Positions 26,066-36,132 are shown, counted from the stretch's first letter. The stretch is DNA of 46,729 nt from Clostridia bacterium (GCA_017500845.1 JAFVXY010000006.1:1-46729), one strand, 5' to 3'. A program made the numbers and translations. Notes: generated by a model from the sequence alone, not told the origin.

Positions 26066-28182
26066 TGTCCGAAATTCTTGCTCCGGCAGGCAATATGGAT
26101 ATGCTTAAAGCCGCAGTAGTAAACGGCGCCGATGCCGTGTACTTGGGACTTAGCAAGTTCAGCGCACGTGCTAAAGCCGCAAATTTTGACGATAATGAGC
26201 TTATCGAAGCTGTAAATTATGCCCATCTTTTTGGCGTAAAGGTTTACGTTGCGATAAATACCGTTATCAAAAACGGCGAAATGGACGATGCGTTGAGTGC
26301 GGCAATGCAAGCGCTTGACTGCAAGGTTGACGCTTTGATTTTGCAAGATTTAGGTCTTGCGCAGCTAATACGAAGCAAGCGACCTACGGCGGTGCTACAT
26401 GCAAGTACCCAGATGGGCGTTCATAATGCAGAGGGTGCGGCTGTCGCAAAAAAGCTTGGTTTTTCGCGTGTGATTTTGGCTAGGGAAACGCTACTTGAGG
26501 ATATAATCAAAATCAAAAAAACGGTAGATATCGAGGTCGAATGCTTCGTTCAGGGAGCGCTTTGTATTGCTTTTTCGGGTAACTGCTATTTTAGTAGCTT
26601 TGTAAGCGGTTATAGTGGCAATAGGGGCAAGTGTATGCAGCTTTGCCGCAAGCAATATTCTACAAAAATAGGCAGGCAAAGCTTTGACGGTTATTTACTG
26701 TCGGCTAAGGATTTGATGCTTGGCAAAAAAATAGCGCGGCTTATCGAGGCAGGTGTTGATTGCTTTAAAATAGAAGGAAGACTTCGCCGCCCCGAATATG
26801 TTGCCGAAGCCGTACGTGCATACAAAAAAGCTATATGCGGTAATTTTGATGAAAGCGACGTTATTGCATTAAAGAAAGTTTTTAACCGCGGTGACTATAC
26901 GGACGGACATTTGACAAACCCGACCAATAAGGTACTTGACATAAATATTTGTGGACACAAGGGTTTACGTTTTGGAACGGTTCAAAAGATAGTTGGCAAA
27001 AAAGCAACGCTTAGTAAGGCGCTTTCTAAGGGTGATGGAATAAAATTTTTGCGAGCAGGAAAAGAGATTGGCAGTGCAAGCATTGTTCAAAACGGCTTCG
27101 TCACCGGCTTTGAGGGCAACGTGAGAGTAGGCGACGAGATTTATATTACAACCGACAGTCAATTTAACCAAAACGTTTTGCAACGAACAAAAAAACTACT
27201 TGTAGAGGTAATTGCAGATTTTGATAAAGCTATTCTTATTCTTAAGTGTGGCAACAGTCAAATACAGTGTGAGATAGTTGATGCTCAGCCTGCAATTAAA
27301 GCCCCTATAACAGATAAGGATCTATCCGATAATTTTGATAAGTCAGATTTCTTTACAGTTGCAAAAGCAGTAGTGTCGGGTGCTCCGTCATTTATGACAA
27401 AGGCTGATTTCAACGAATTGCGTCGTAGCGCTTATAAGTTGCTTATAGATAAGATTTTAGCTGATTATGATGCACAAATGCAAATTTTCGACGAAAAATA
27501 CTATACTATGTGTGACATAATAAGTGGTAAAGTTGACAAAATCTTAGACGGGCGCACGATATATCAAGTTGAAAATCCCGAACAAATATCTCCCGAAATG
27601 GAGCTGATTGCAGTAAATCCAAGGGAATATTCGGTGGAATATCTTAGTAAGTTTAAGCCGTATTTTGATAGGGCGCTACTTAATCTTCCTATTGTTGCTC
27701 GTGGTAAGGATATGGATATATTAAGGGAAATAATATCTAAGTGTGATTTTTGCGGCTTTATTTCCAATAATTTATATGGAATTGAGCTTGCTAAAGGCAA
27801 ACCGATTTTGTTGGGATTTGGGCATAATATAATAAACGACGTTATAAATGCCGAAAAGATTTACTCTTTAGAATCTGATGTCGCATTAAAGAATGGGTAT
27901 GTGTACAGCGAGGGCAATGTTCCGCTTATGACTTTTTGTCATTGTGAGAAAAAAGAACTTGCAAACGGTTGCGAAAATTGCAAGGGGTATGATATAACTT
28001 TGTCGTACGAAAACCGCGATTTTTATTTGCGTAGGTATAAAATTTATTATTGTTACGGACAGCTCCTTAATTGTGCGACTTTGGATATAAAGCAAAAAGG
28101 CGCGGTCAAGAGCTTTGTAGATTATTCGTATCAGCGTACAAATGGAACGACAAAGGGAAACTACGGTAGAGGTTTAAAGTAA
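26065..28182 (+). CDS. Peptidase U32 family protein (RlhA/TrhP-like)
   Basis: This 705-residue protein opens with LAPAGNMDMLKAAVVNGADA, the start of the U32 family. The U32 Cys-containing signature GNRGKCMQLCR lies near residue 190, followed by KIEGRLRRPEYVAEAV near 237. A DUF3656-like region fills the middle and a Cys-rich stretch (CHCEKKELANGCENCKG) lies near the C-terminus. Several U32 members are prephenate-dependent RNA hydroxylation enzymes rather than proteases; the large size with DUF3656 resembles RlhA. The exact substrate cannot be told from sequence. It overlaps pheT by one base and precedes mutS2 by one base, so it is co-transcribed with the synthetase genes. Confidence 0.88.
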   Translation: MSEILAPAGNMDMLKAAVVNGADAVYLGLSKFSARAKAANFDDNELIEAVNYAHLFGVKVYVAINTVIKNGEMDDALSAAMQALDCKVDALILQDLGLAQLIRSKRPTAVLHASTQMGVHNAEGAAVAKKLGFSRVILARETLLEDIIKIKKTVDIEVECFVQGALCIAFSGNCYFSSFVSGYSGNRGKCMQLCRKQYSTKIGRQSFDGYLLSAKDLMLGKKIARLIEAGVDCFKIEGRLRRPEYVAEAVRAYKKAICGNFDESDVIALKKVFNRGDYTDGHLTNPTNKVLDINICGHKGLRFGTVQKIVGKKATLSKALSKGDGIKFLRAGKEIGSASIVQNGFVTGFEGNVRVGDEIYITTDSQFNQNVLQRTKKLLVEVIADFDKAILILKCGNSQIQCEIVDAQPAIKAPITDKDLSDNFDKSDFFTVAKAVVSGAPSFMTKADFNELRRSAYKLLIDKILADYDAQMQIFDEKYYTMCDIISGKVDKILDGRTIYQVENPEQISPEMELIAVNPREYSVEYLSKFKPYFDRALLNLPIVARGKDMDILREIISKCDFCGFISNNLYGIELAKGKPILLGFGHNIINDVINAEKIYSLESDVALKNGYVYSEGNVPLMTFCHCEKKELANGCENCKGYDITLSYENRDFYLRRYKIYYCYGQLLNCATLDIKQKGAVKSFVDYSYQRTNGTTKGNYGRGLK

Positions 28183-28183
28183 A

Positions 28184-30541
28184 ATGGACGCAAAAACGCT
28201 TAAAACTTTAGAATATTCGACTATACTTGGTAAAATTCAAAATTTTGCCGTTTCGTCATGCTCTAAAGAAGCGGTCATGCAGCTGTTCCCTTATAGTAAT
28301 CCCGAGGATGTACACAAGGCACTTAACGAGGTCGTTGAGGCATACAAGGCAAAATATACTTATTTGGTTAGCCCGATAGAGAGCTTTGACGACTCTATGG
28401 AAATTTGCCAAAAGGCGTCAAAGGGAATCACTCTTTCGCCGTCCGAGTTATTGAGAGTACGCACCTTGCTTCGAGCAGGACGTGTTGCGCAATCATCGCT
28501 TGCGCCATTGGATCTTGATCTTTTGCGAGCTTATTCCGAAAGCTATTTTGCAGATAGGGGATTAGAGGACGAAATTGATATTTGTATACTGAACGAGAGT
28601 GAAATCAGTGATAACGCAAGCACGACGCTTAGGGACATCAGACGTAAAATTGCCGAAACCAAAAGCGCATTAAAGGAAAAGCTTGCAGGATATTTTAGGC
28701 AAAGCGAATTTTCTAAGTTTTTGCAAGACAATTTGGTTACAATTCGAAATGATCGATTTGTTTTACCTGTTAAGTCGGAGTACCGTTCATCTGTGCCCGG
28801 ACTTATTCATGATATGTCGGCAAGTGGTGCGACTGTATTTATCGAGCCGTTTGCGGTAGTCGAGGCTAACAACAAAATCAAAAGTCTTTCGCTTAGTGAG
28901 ACGGCGGAAATTGAACGCATTTTGTCAGCGCTTAGCGGCAGAGTTGCCGATATTGCCGAGAATTTGAAAAAAATGCAAAGCGGAGTTATTGCGCTTGACG
29001 TTATCTTTGCAAAAATGAAATACTCGGTTGACATTAACGGCACGATTCCCATGTTTAATACAAATGGAATTGTAGATCTAAAATCTGCAAGACATCCGCT
29101 TATAGATAAAAAATCCGTAGTCCCCGTAAGCATTTCAGTAGGCAAGGATTACAAAATCTTAATGATAACCGGACCCAATACCGGTGGAAAAACGGTTAGT
29201 CTAAAAACGCTTGGGCTTTTGTGTCTTATGGCGTATACCGGCTTGTTTGTTCCTTGTGAGGAGGGGAGTGAGGTCGCTATATTTGACGATATTTTCTGCG
29301 ATATCGGTGATGAGCAAAGCATAGCGGAGTCGCTTAGTACGTTCTCGTCGCACATGGTAAACCTCGTTCGCATTACCGAAAAAATAACGAATAATACGCT
29401 TTTGCTGTTTGACGAGCTGGGCGGCGGTACCGATCCGCAAGAGGGCGCGGCACTTGCAATAGGCATAATAAAATATATTGAAATGTGGCACGCTACGGCG
29501 GTGCTTACAACGCACTACGGCGAGCTTAAGGAATACGCTCTCGTTTCGCCCAATATTTGCAATGCGAGTATGCAGTTTGACGCGCAAAGCCTTAGGCCTA
29601 CGTTTAGACTAATGATGGGTATTCCCGGTACGAGTAACGCAATAAACATAGCTAAGACCCTCGGACTAAACGAAATTATCTTAGAGTTTGCGTTACAGAG
29701 CATGGATAAGGAGAAGATCAAGCTCGAAAACCTTATAAAAAGTGCCGAGAGTGTCAAGAAGGCATCTGAAGACGAGCTTGTTTTGACTCAAAAATTAAAA
29801 GAAGAGCTTCTTGCCGAAAAGGCTCAATTTGCGGTAAAGCAACAACAGCTTAACGAAAAGCTGGAAAAAATCAATGCGGGGGCTAAGCTGGAAATAAAAA
29901 GGCTTGTCTCGGTTGGCGTTGAGCGGGCGGACGAGCTTATAGACGAGCTTAAAGAAAAAATTAAGCTTGCCGACGAACGCGCGCTTTTGGAAGCAAAGGC
30001 GATAAGAAAGCAGCTTGAAAATATGGTTTACGAGGTCGAAAGCACCGAGCAGGTCGCATACGACGAGATTGACCTATCCAAGCTTAAGATAGGTGACAAG
30101 GTTTTTGTAAAAAGCTTAAATTCAATTGGAGTTTTAAGCTCGCTACCTGATAAAAAAGGTGAGGTTACCGTTTCACTTGGTGCGATAAAAACCAAAATTA
30201 AGGCTAAAGAGTTGGCTAAGCCCATTGAGCAACAAACCAAAAAACCTCCGAAGAAAGCGGAATACAAGCCCGCACCAAAGCTGAGCGAAGAGGTTGTGAT
30301 TATTCCCGAGGTTAATGTGATAGGAAATACAGTACATGAGGCTATCGAGATAATTGAGCCGCACCTAATAAGCATGTCGGGTACTAATTCTAAAATTTTG
30401 CGAGTAGTTCACGGCAAGGGTACGGGCGCATTGGGCAGAGGCGTGCAACAGTTTTTAAGGACTTGTCCGCTTGTTAGGTCGTATAGGTACGGCGGATATG
30501 GCGAAGGCGACAACGGCGTAACTGTTGTCGAGTTAAAATGA
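28184..30541 (+). CDS. mutS2: MutS2 family ATPase with Smr domain
   Basis: This 785-residue protein has the MutS2 arrangement: core and clamp helices (1-310), ATPase with Walker A TGPNTGGKTV near residue 329 and DELGGGTDPQEG near 410, a long coiled coil (about 510-620), and a C-terminal Smr domain (about 710-785). MutS2 acts on branched DNA and on collided ribosomes in Bacillus rather than in mismatch repair. The Smr HGKGTG motif is intact, but the usual LDLRG motif reads VNVIG, so the Asp and Arg needed for nuclease activity in relatives are missing. It starts one base after the U32 gene. Confidence 0.95.
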   Translation: MDAKTLKTLEYSTILGKIQNFAVSSCSKEAVMQLFPYSNPEDVHKALNEVVEAYKAKYTYLVSPIESFDDSMEICQKASKGITLSPSELLRVRTLLRAGRVAQSSLAPLDLDLLRAYSESYFADRGLEDEIDICILNESEISDNASTTLRDIRRKIAETKSALKEKLAGYFRQSEFSKFLQDNLVTIRNDRFVLPVKSEYRSSVPGLIHDMSASGATVFIEPFAVVEANNKIKSLSLSETAEIERILSALSGRVADIAENLKKMQSGVIALDVIFAKMKYSVDINGTIPMFNTNGIVDLKSARHPLIDKKSVVPVSISVGKDYKILMITGPNTGGKTVSLKTLGLLCLMAYTGLFVPCEEGSEVAIFDDIFCDIGDEQSIAESLSTFSSHMVNLVRITEKITNNTLLLFDELGGGTDPQEGAALAIGIIKYIEMWHATAVLTTHYGELKEYALVSPNICNASMQFDAQSLRPTFRLMMGIPGTSNAINIAKTLGLNEIILEFALQSMDKEKIKLENLIKSAESVKKASEDELVLTQKLKEELLAEKAQFAVKQQQLNEKLEKINAGAKLEIKRLVSVGVERADELIDELKEKIKLADERALLEAKAIRKQLENMVYEVESTEQVAYDEIDLSKLKIGDKVFVKSLNSIGVLSSLPDKKGEVTVSLGAIKTKIKAKELAKPIEQQTKKPPKKAEYKPAPKLSEEVVIIPEVNVIGNTVHEAIEIIEPHLISMSGTNSKILRVVHGKGTGALGRGVQQFLRTCPLVRSYRYGGYGEGDNGVTVVELK

Positions 30542-30551
30542 GGTAAAACGT

Positions 30552-31670
30552 ATGATATTTTTGGATAATGCTTCTACCACAAAGGTTTGTCCCACGGCAT
30601 ATGAGGTAATAAAATTGGTGAGTGAGGATTTGTACTACAATCCTTCTGCGCTTTACGGAGAGGCCTTGAAGGTAAAAAATCTTATCGAAGGCGCTAGACG
30701 TGATATAGCTGTGCTTTTGGGTGCAGACGCAAACGAGATTTACTTCACTTCTTGTGCTACCGAAAGCAATAATTGGGCTTTCGAGCGTGGTATAAAAAAC
30801 AAAAAGGGCAATATTGTCGTTTCTTCCTCCGAGCACGCATCGGTTTATGAGGCGGCAATTAACCAAAAAAGCAAGGGTATTGATGTGCGATTTGCGGCGC
30901 TTAACGCAGATGGCACGGTAAACGAAGAGGATTTATTTTCTAAAATAGACGGAAACACTTCTTTTGTGTCTATAATTCATTGTTCTAACGAAACGGGTGC
31001 CGTCAACGATATTGCAAGACTCACTAAAAAAATTAAGCAAATTAATCCTGCTATACTAATTCATTCTGACGGCGTGCAAGCATTTATCAAATGTGGCGCT
31101 AGGATAAAAGAGCTTGGCGTGGATATATACAGCACGAGCGCTCATAAAATTGGTGGACTCAAGGGCTGTGGTGCGCTGTTTATCAAAAAGGGTGTAAATC
31201 TTGCTCCGTTTGTTTCGGGCGGCGGACAGGAAAGAGGGCTGCGCTCGGGAACGGAAAACGTGCCCGGCATACTGTGCTTTGCTGAGGCTGCAAAGCGTTA
31301 CAAGGCGCATTACGATAGAAAGCAGATTAAGGAAATGCGAGATTACGTAATTCGCGAGCTGTTGCCGTTGGGTGTGATTGTGAACGGAACCGAAAATGCG
31401 GAAGCAATTTTGTCTGTGTCTATTCCGGGCATCAAGGCAGAGGTTTTGCAACACATGCTTTCGGATAAGGGTGTATTGATTGGACTTGGCTCGGCTTGCT
31501 CGTCTAGGGCGCGCAACAATAGGGTGCTAAGCGCTCTTGGTCGCACTTCAAAGGAGATCGAGGGAAGTATAAGAATAAGCTTTGGCATCGAAAACAATTT
31601 GGACGAGGTTAAGGCTGCAACGGAAATAATAAGGAGTGACATTGTTACTTTGAGAGGTAATATTAGATGA
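30552..31670 (+). CDS. Cysteine desulfurase, NifS/IscS family
   Basis: This 372-residue PLP enzyme converts cysteine to alanine and passes on sulfur as a persulfide. Conserved parts are the N-terminal IFLDNASTTKV, the His of SSEHASV, the PLP lysine in STSAHKIGGLKG (near residue 200), and the catalytic Cys in GLGSACSSRARNN near residue 313. Its stop overlaps the thiI start (ATGA), the same pairing as nifZ-thiI in Bacillus, where the desulfurase feeds sulfur to ThiI for 4-thiouridine in tRNA. No iscU or sufU is adjacent, which supports a dedicated role. GAGG precedes the start. Confidence 0.93.
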   Translation: MIFLDNASTTKVCPTAYEVIKLVSEDLYYNPSALYGEALKVKNLIEGARRDIAVLLGADANEIYFTSCATESNNWAFERGIKNKKGNIVVSSSEHASVYEAAINQKSKGIDVRFAALNADGTVNEEDLFSKIDGNTSFVSIIHCSNETGAVNDIARLTKKIKQINPAILIHSDGVQAFIKCGARIKELGVDIYSTSAHKIGGLKGCGALFIKKGVNLAPFVSGGGQERGLRSGTENVPGILCFAEAAKRYKAHYDRKQIKEMRDYVIRELLPLGVIVNGTENAEAILSVSIPGIKAEVLQHMLSDKGVLIGLGSACSSRARNNRVLSALGRTSKEIEGSIRISFGIENNLDEVKAATEIIRSDIVTLRGNIR

Positions 31671-32833
31671 ACGATAATATCATTATAATAAGATATGGCG
31701 AACTGCACCTTAAAGGTAAAAACAGGGGCTTTTTTGAAAAAATGTTGATTGACAACATTCGTAAGGCGCTCGAGGGCGTGGAATGTAAAACGAGATTTAA
31801 TCGTAGCAGGTATGAGGTTTTTGACTATACGGACGAAATCGAAATTATTGAAAGGCTCAAAAAGGTTTTCGGCATTCACTCTATAAGCGTAGCGAAGAAG
31901 TGTGCTGCAGACATAGATGCAATTTGCGAGGTTGTAAAGGGCTACGCAAGCGAGATGAGCGGAACTTTTAAGGTAAACACTAACCGTGCAGACAAAAGAT
32001 ATCCGTTTACGTCGGTTGAGGTAAGCGCAAAGGCAGGCGGAGCAATTTTGTCCGTAAATCATAAGCTTGGCGTCGATGTTCATAATCCTCAAATTATCAT
32101 CAACGTTGATATCCGCGAGGATGGATGTGCATATATATTTAAGGATAAAATTGCGTGTGCCGGCGGAATGCCTGTAGGTACGGCGGGCAAGGGTATGCTA
32201 TTGCTTTCGGGTGGACTTGACAGCCCTGTTGCCGCATATATGATGGCAAAGCGTGGACTAAAGCTTACTGCAATTCATTTCCACTCATATCCGTATACCA
32301 GCGAAATGGCAAAGCAAAAGGTTATAGATCTTGCGAGAATACTTGTTGATTATACGGGTCCGATGGATTTGATTTGCATCCCGTTTACCAAAATTCAGGA
32401 AGAAATACATAAGTATTGTGAGTCCAACTATATGATTACAATTGTTCGCCGTTTTATGATGCGTATTGCCGAAAGAGTGGCAAAGCTAAATAATTGCGGT
32501 TGCCTTGTAAACGGTGAAAGTCTTGCGCAGGTTGCTAGTCAAACGCTTCATAGTATTACGGTAACTAATGATATTGTAAAATCCATGCCCATTTTCCGTC
32601 CCTGTATAGGTATGGATAAACAGGAAATTATTGAAATATCCTACAAAATCAAAACTTACGAAACTTCGATTTTGCCTTATGAGGATTGCTGTACGGTATT
32701 TTTGCCTGATAGCCCGGTTACTAGGCCGACGATAATCAAGGCAGAAATAGAGGAGAGAAAGATGGGTGACTTCGAGCCGCTAATCAAAGAAGCCATCGAG
32801 AATCGTGAAATTATCCATATCGAAAAAATCTAA
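31667..32833 (+). CDS. thiI: tRNA 4-thiouridine synthase ThiI
   Basis: This 388-residue enzyme has a ferredoxin-like N-terminus, a THUMP domain (about 60-165), and a PP-loop ATP pyrophosphatase domain with LLSGGLDSPVAAYMM near residue 182. The Cys pair in YEDCCTVFLPDSP near residue 343 includes the conserved acceptor Cys. It lacks the rhodanese domain of the E. coli protein, as usual in Bacillota, where the adjacent cysteine desulfurase supplies the persulfide. It modifies U8 of tRNA. Its 3' end overlaps the convergent PBP gene by 54 bases. Confidence 0.95.
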   Translation: MNDNIIIIRYGELHLKGKNRGFFEKMLIDNIRKALEGVECKTRFNRSRYEVFDYTDEIEIIERLKKVFGIHSISVAKKCAADIDAICEVVKGYASEMSGTFKVNTNRADKRYPFTSVEVSAKAGGAILSVNHKLGVDVHNPQIIINVDIREDGCAYIFKDKIACAGGMPVGTAGKGMLLLSGGLDSPVAAYMMAKRGLKLTAIHFHSYPYTSEMAKQKVIDLARILVDYTGPMDLICIPFTKIQEEIHKYCESNYMITIVRRFMMRIAERVAKLNNCGCLVNGESLAQVASQTLHSITVTNDIVKSMPIFRPCIGMDKQEIIEISYKIKTYETSILPYEDCCTVFLPDSPVTRPTIIKAEIEERKMGDFEPLIKEAIENREIIHIEKI

Positions 32834-34732
32834 GCCTTTTTCGTAATCGCTACGCTCGTCAGGAGCGGGCGGTAGGTTGTCTATAGTAAAGCTTGCCTTG
32901 ATTCTATCCTTAGAGGGCAGGCTTTTTTTTGCTCTTATTACCTTTTGATTTTTTGTGTATTCAATGGCATCAATATCAATTTGCACTATATTTTTGGGTG
33001 GATAAAAGCATTTATTGCATATTATGTCAGACATAATCAGTCTACTTGCTATTTTTGTTGGCGTTCCTCCGCCTGTGGTGGTGCTGCTGCCGAGTACGTG
33101 AACGCCTATTGTGTAATCGGGTGAATATGCAATGCAGTATGCATCGGTATTGCCGCTTTCGCTGCCAACAGTGCCGGTTTTTGCCGCCCAATTTTTTTTA
33201 GGGGCGTTAAGGTTTTTGGCAGTTCCTTGCAAAGCACAATCAAGTAGCATTTCATTTATTAGATAAGCCGTTTCTTCCTTCATAACTCTTTTTATGTTGC
33301 TGTTTGGCTTATAAACAAGCTTATCGCCTACGTAAATTGCATTTATATACGAGGTATTTATTATTGTGCCGCCGCGAGCAAAAGCGGTATAAGCAGAGGT
33401 TAGATCTTTTAGCGAAACGCCGTATTTCATTCCGCCTAGCGCGATAGCGAGTCCTTCGTCCTCGTAGGAGCGTATGCCCATATTGTCTATAAATTCTTTA
33501 GCGTAATCAATGCCTATGCTGTCTAAAAGCTTTACGGCAGGAACGTTAAGTGAGTTGGCGAGTGCGTATTTGCAAGAAACCCAACCATGATATTCATTTT
33601 TATAGTTGGAGGGCGAATAACTATCAAAATTCGTTTTTTTGTCAAGAATAGGGGTGATAGGAACGATAAGCTTTTTTTCTATTGCAGGAGCGTAGCAAGC
33701 GATAGGTTTTATAGTAGACCCGGGACTCCGAACGATGTTTGACGGATCGCCGCTAAAGACTGCCTCGTGAGCAATAATATTACCCGAGGAGTTTTCGATA
33801 ACGATAGCTTGTAAGCATTCGGCATTATAGGCTGAAAGGTATTTAGAAAGCTTGCTTTGTAAATGCTTGTTTCGGTTGCAGTAAATTTTCACGTTGCCGT
33901 GCAGTAAATATTCCTCCGTGCAGCCTAAAGCTTCACAGGCTTCCTTTATAACAAAATAACGGTATTTGTCGGTTAACGTAAGGGGGATGATTTTAGGCGT
34001 ATCGAGCAAAGCGTTTTTGTATTGATCGCTTGTTATTTTTCCGTTTTGTTGCATTAGGGATAAAATAAGATTTGTGCGCTTATTAAGATTACTTAGGTTT
34101 TTATAGGGATTGTATAGGCTTGGATTATTGATAATGGATGCAAGCATTGCGCTTTCGCGAAGCGATAGCTCGTGTGCGCTTTTCCCAAAAAACGTGCTTG
34201 CGGCGCTACCTATGCCGTAAGCGCCGTTTCCAAAATACAAGATATTGAGATACATTTCGAGAATTTCATTCTTGGAATGTTTTCGTTCGATAGCGCGACT
34301 TAGCCTAATTTCCTCAATTTTTCGGCGTATGCTTTTTTCGTTTGTAAGATGTGAATTTTTTATAAGCTGTTGCGTAATGGTGGATGCGCCTTGAGTAAAT
34401 TCACCGTCCCGTATGTCGCGCACTGTGGCGGCCAAAATACGCGCGAAGTCTATTCCTTCATGCTGAAAAAAGCGTTTGTCCTCGGCACACAAAAAGGCGT
34501 CTATAGTGTAGCTGTTAAGCAAGGATAAGGGTGTATGACTTGCTTGTGTAAGGTTAAATTCATCATCGTAAATAACGAGCGTATTTTTTATATTCTTCAG
34601 TCGGTTTTCATCAAGCTCTTTGTAGCCGTAAATTTTGACCGCCGGCTCGGCAATAAGTCCTATGCTGATTACGATTGCGATACAAACGAAAGCAAGCAAA
34701 AATGAGAAAGTTTTGCGTATTTTTTTGCTCAT
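32780..34732 (-). CDS. Class A penicillin-binding protein (glycosyltransferase/transpeptidase)
   Basis: This 650-residue bifunctional murein synthase has an N-terminal membrane anchor (about 8-28). The glycosyltransferase domain (about 65-235) carries AEDKRFFQHEGID with the catalytic Glu and QGASTITQQLIKN. The transpeptidase domain (about 300-590) carries SPGSTIKP (nucleophile Ser and Lys of SxxK), NSLN (SxN) and KTGTVG (KTG). It polymerises and cross-links peptidoglycan outside the membrane. It is on its own on the minus strand, convergent with thiI and divergent from miaB. It ends in TAG. No ribosome site is visible before the ATG. Class A PBPs of this size include spore-specific ones, but nothing here proves that role. 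Confidence 0.93.
   Translation of the reverse strand: MSKKIRKTFSFLLAFVCIAIVISIGLIAEPAVKIYGYKELDENRLKNIKNTLVIYDDEFNLTQASHTPLSLLNSYTIDAFLCAEDKRFFQHEGIDFARILAATVRDIRDGEFTQGASTITQQLIKNSHLTNEKSIRRKIEEIRLSRAIERKHSKNEILEMYLNILYFGNGAYGIGSAASTFFGKSAHELSLRESAMLASIINNPSLYNPYKNLSNLNKRTNLILSLMQQNGKITSDQYKNALLDTPKIIPLTLTDKYRYFVIKEACEALGCTEEYLLHGNVKIYCNRNKHLQSKLSKYLSAYNAECLQAIVIENSSGNIIAHEAVFSGDPSNIVRSPGSTIKPIACYAPAIEKKLIVPITPILDKKTNFDSYSPSNYKNEYHGWVSCKYALANSLNVPAVKLLDSIGIDYAKEFIDNMGIRSYEDEGLAIALGGMKYGVSLKDLTSAYTAFARGGTIINTSYINAIYVGDKLVYKPNSNIKRVMKEETAYLINEMLLDCALQGTAKNLNAPKKNWAAKTGTVGSESGNTDAYCIAYSPDYTIGVHVLGSSTTTGGGTPTKIASRLIMSDIICNKCFYPPKNIVQIDIDAIEYTKNQKVIRAKKSLPSKDRIKASFTIDNLPPAPDERSDYEKGLDFFDMDNFTILDGFFD
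32889..32930 (+). terminator. Terminator of the pheST-thiI operon, located inside the antisense PBP gene
   Basis: Arms at 32889-32897 and 32916-32924 pair over nine positions, one of them G-T, with an 18-base loop. The run of T reaches 32930. It lies 55 bases after the thiI stop. The whole element is inside the coding region of the convergent PBP gene, so the same bases also encode a Lys/Ala-rich stretch on the other strand. Confidence 0.65.
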
Positions 34733-34839
34733 AAAAATAGTATGTTATAGCGGTAATTTTTTTATTACGCTACAAAATGCTGTACATTTTGAGTTTGTTG
34801 TGTTAATATATAGGCTGAGAATTTATTTTTGAGGCATAA

Positions 34840-36132
34840 ATGAAAAAGTTTTTTATAAATACATACGGATGTCAAATGAACGTTCACGAGTCCGAAAAGC
34901 TTGCGGGTATTTTGTATCAAAGGGGATTCGTGCAAGCAAAGGGCAACGATGATGCCGACGTAATTTTGCTTAATACCTGTTGCATACGCGAAACTGCCGA
35001 AACGAGGGTGCTTGGCAATCTTGGTATTATCAAAAAAATCAAGGAAAAGCGCCCAGAGGTTGTAGTTGGAATTTGCGGTTGTATGCCGCAAAAGCCGGGA
35101 ACGGCGCAAATGCTAAAAAAGCGTTGTCCTTTTATAGATATAATTTTCGGGACTCACAATATGTATAGGCTGGGTGAGTATCTCGATAGGGTCGAACGCC
35201 GCGAAAAAGTTCTTGAAATTTGGGATAGCGAGGGTAAAATTGAAACTGCGCCCATACTTAGAGAGCAAGGCCCGCACGCTTGGGTAAACATAATGTACGG
35301 CTGTGATAATTTTTGCTCGTACTGTATCGTTCCTTACGTTAGAGGTAGAGAACGAAGCCGTGATTTTAACGAAATCGTTGCCGAGGTACGTTCACTTGTG
35401 GAAGGCGGCTACAAGGAAATTACATTACTTGGTCAAAACGTAAATTCTTACGGTGGTGGGTCGCCGCAGTTTGGCAAGCTTTTGCGTGCACTAACGGTGT
35501 TTGACGGCGAGTACAGGATAAAGTTTATGACCTCGCACCCCAAGGATTTTACCGAGGACGTAGCTGAGGCGATGGCAAGCAGTAACAAAATTGCTAACTA
35601 TATTCACTTGCCGGTGCAGGCTGGTAGTGATCGCATTTTGCAGCTTATGAATCGCAAATATACCTCGGCAGAGTATCTTGAAAAAATCAAAATGATACGA
35701 AGCTTTATTCCCGATGTAGGAATTTCCAGCGATATTATGATTGGATTCCCCACCGAAACGGAAGAGGATTATCTTTGTAGCGAAGCGCTTGTAAAAGAAG
35801 TAAAGTACAACAATTTATTTACCTTTATTTATTCGCGTCGTAGCGGAACCGTTGCCGATAAAATGGACGGTCAGATAGATATAACAACCAAAACGGAGCG
35901 TATCGAAAGACTTATAAAATTGCAGTTTGAAATTGGCAATGAGCTTGCTAAGTCGTACGTGGGCAACAAGTATAGAGTGCTATGCACTGATGTGATAGAC
36001 GGTATGGGATATGGAAAATCCTCGTGTGATAAATCTATTTCGTTTGCCGCAGATGAATGCAAGAAAGGTCAATTTGTTGACGTAAAGATTATTCAAGCGA
36101 AAAACAACAAGCTTATAGGAGAGATTTGCTGA
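34840..36132 (+). CDS. miaB: tRNA-2-methylthio-N6-isopentenyladenosine synthase MiaB
   Basis: This 430-residue radical-SAM methylthiotransferase converts i6A37 to ms2i6A37 in tRNA. The N-terminal UPF0004 domain has three cluster cysteines (TYGCQMN, NTCCIRE, GICGCMP). The radical-SAM domain has CDNFCSYC near residue 153 followed by VPYVRGRERSR. A TRAM domain closes the protein (about 368-430). GAGG precedes the ATG. The substrate i6A is made by MiaA, encoded four genes downstream in the same unit. The next start overlaps its stop (TGATG). Confidence 0.97.
   Translation: MKKFFINTYGCQMNVHESEKLAGILYQRGFVQAKGNDDADVILLNTCCIRETAETRVLGNLGIIKKIKEKRPEVVVGICGCMPQKPGTAQMLKKRCPFIDIIFGTHNMYRLGEYLDRVERREKVLEIWDSEGKIETAPILREQGPHAWVNIMYGCDNFCSYCIVPYVRGRERSRDFNEIVAEVRSLVEGGYKEITLLGQNVNSYGGGSPQFGKLLRALTVFDGEYRIKFMTSHPKDFTEDVAEAMASSNKIANYIHLPVQAGSDRILQLMNRKYTSAEYLEKIKMIRSFIPDVGISSDIMIGFPTETEEDYLCSEALVKEVKYNNLFTFIYSRRSGTVADKMDGQIDITTKTERIERLIKLQFEIGNELAKSYVGNKYRVLCTDVIDGMGYGKSSCDKSISFAADECKKGQFVDVKIIQAKNNKLIGEIC

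Noticed and set aside
34733-34760. Sigma-G-like promoter (CATACTA) before the PBP gene
   Set aside because: The element ends only five bases before the ATG and the -35 match is poor, so forespore control is not supported.
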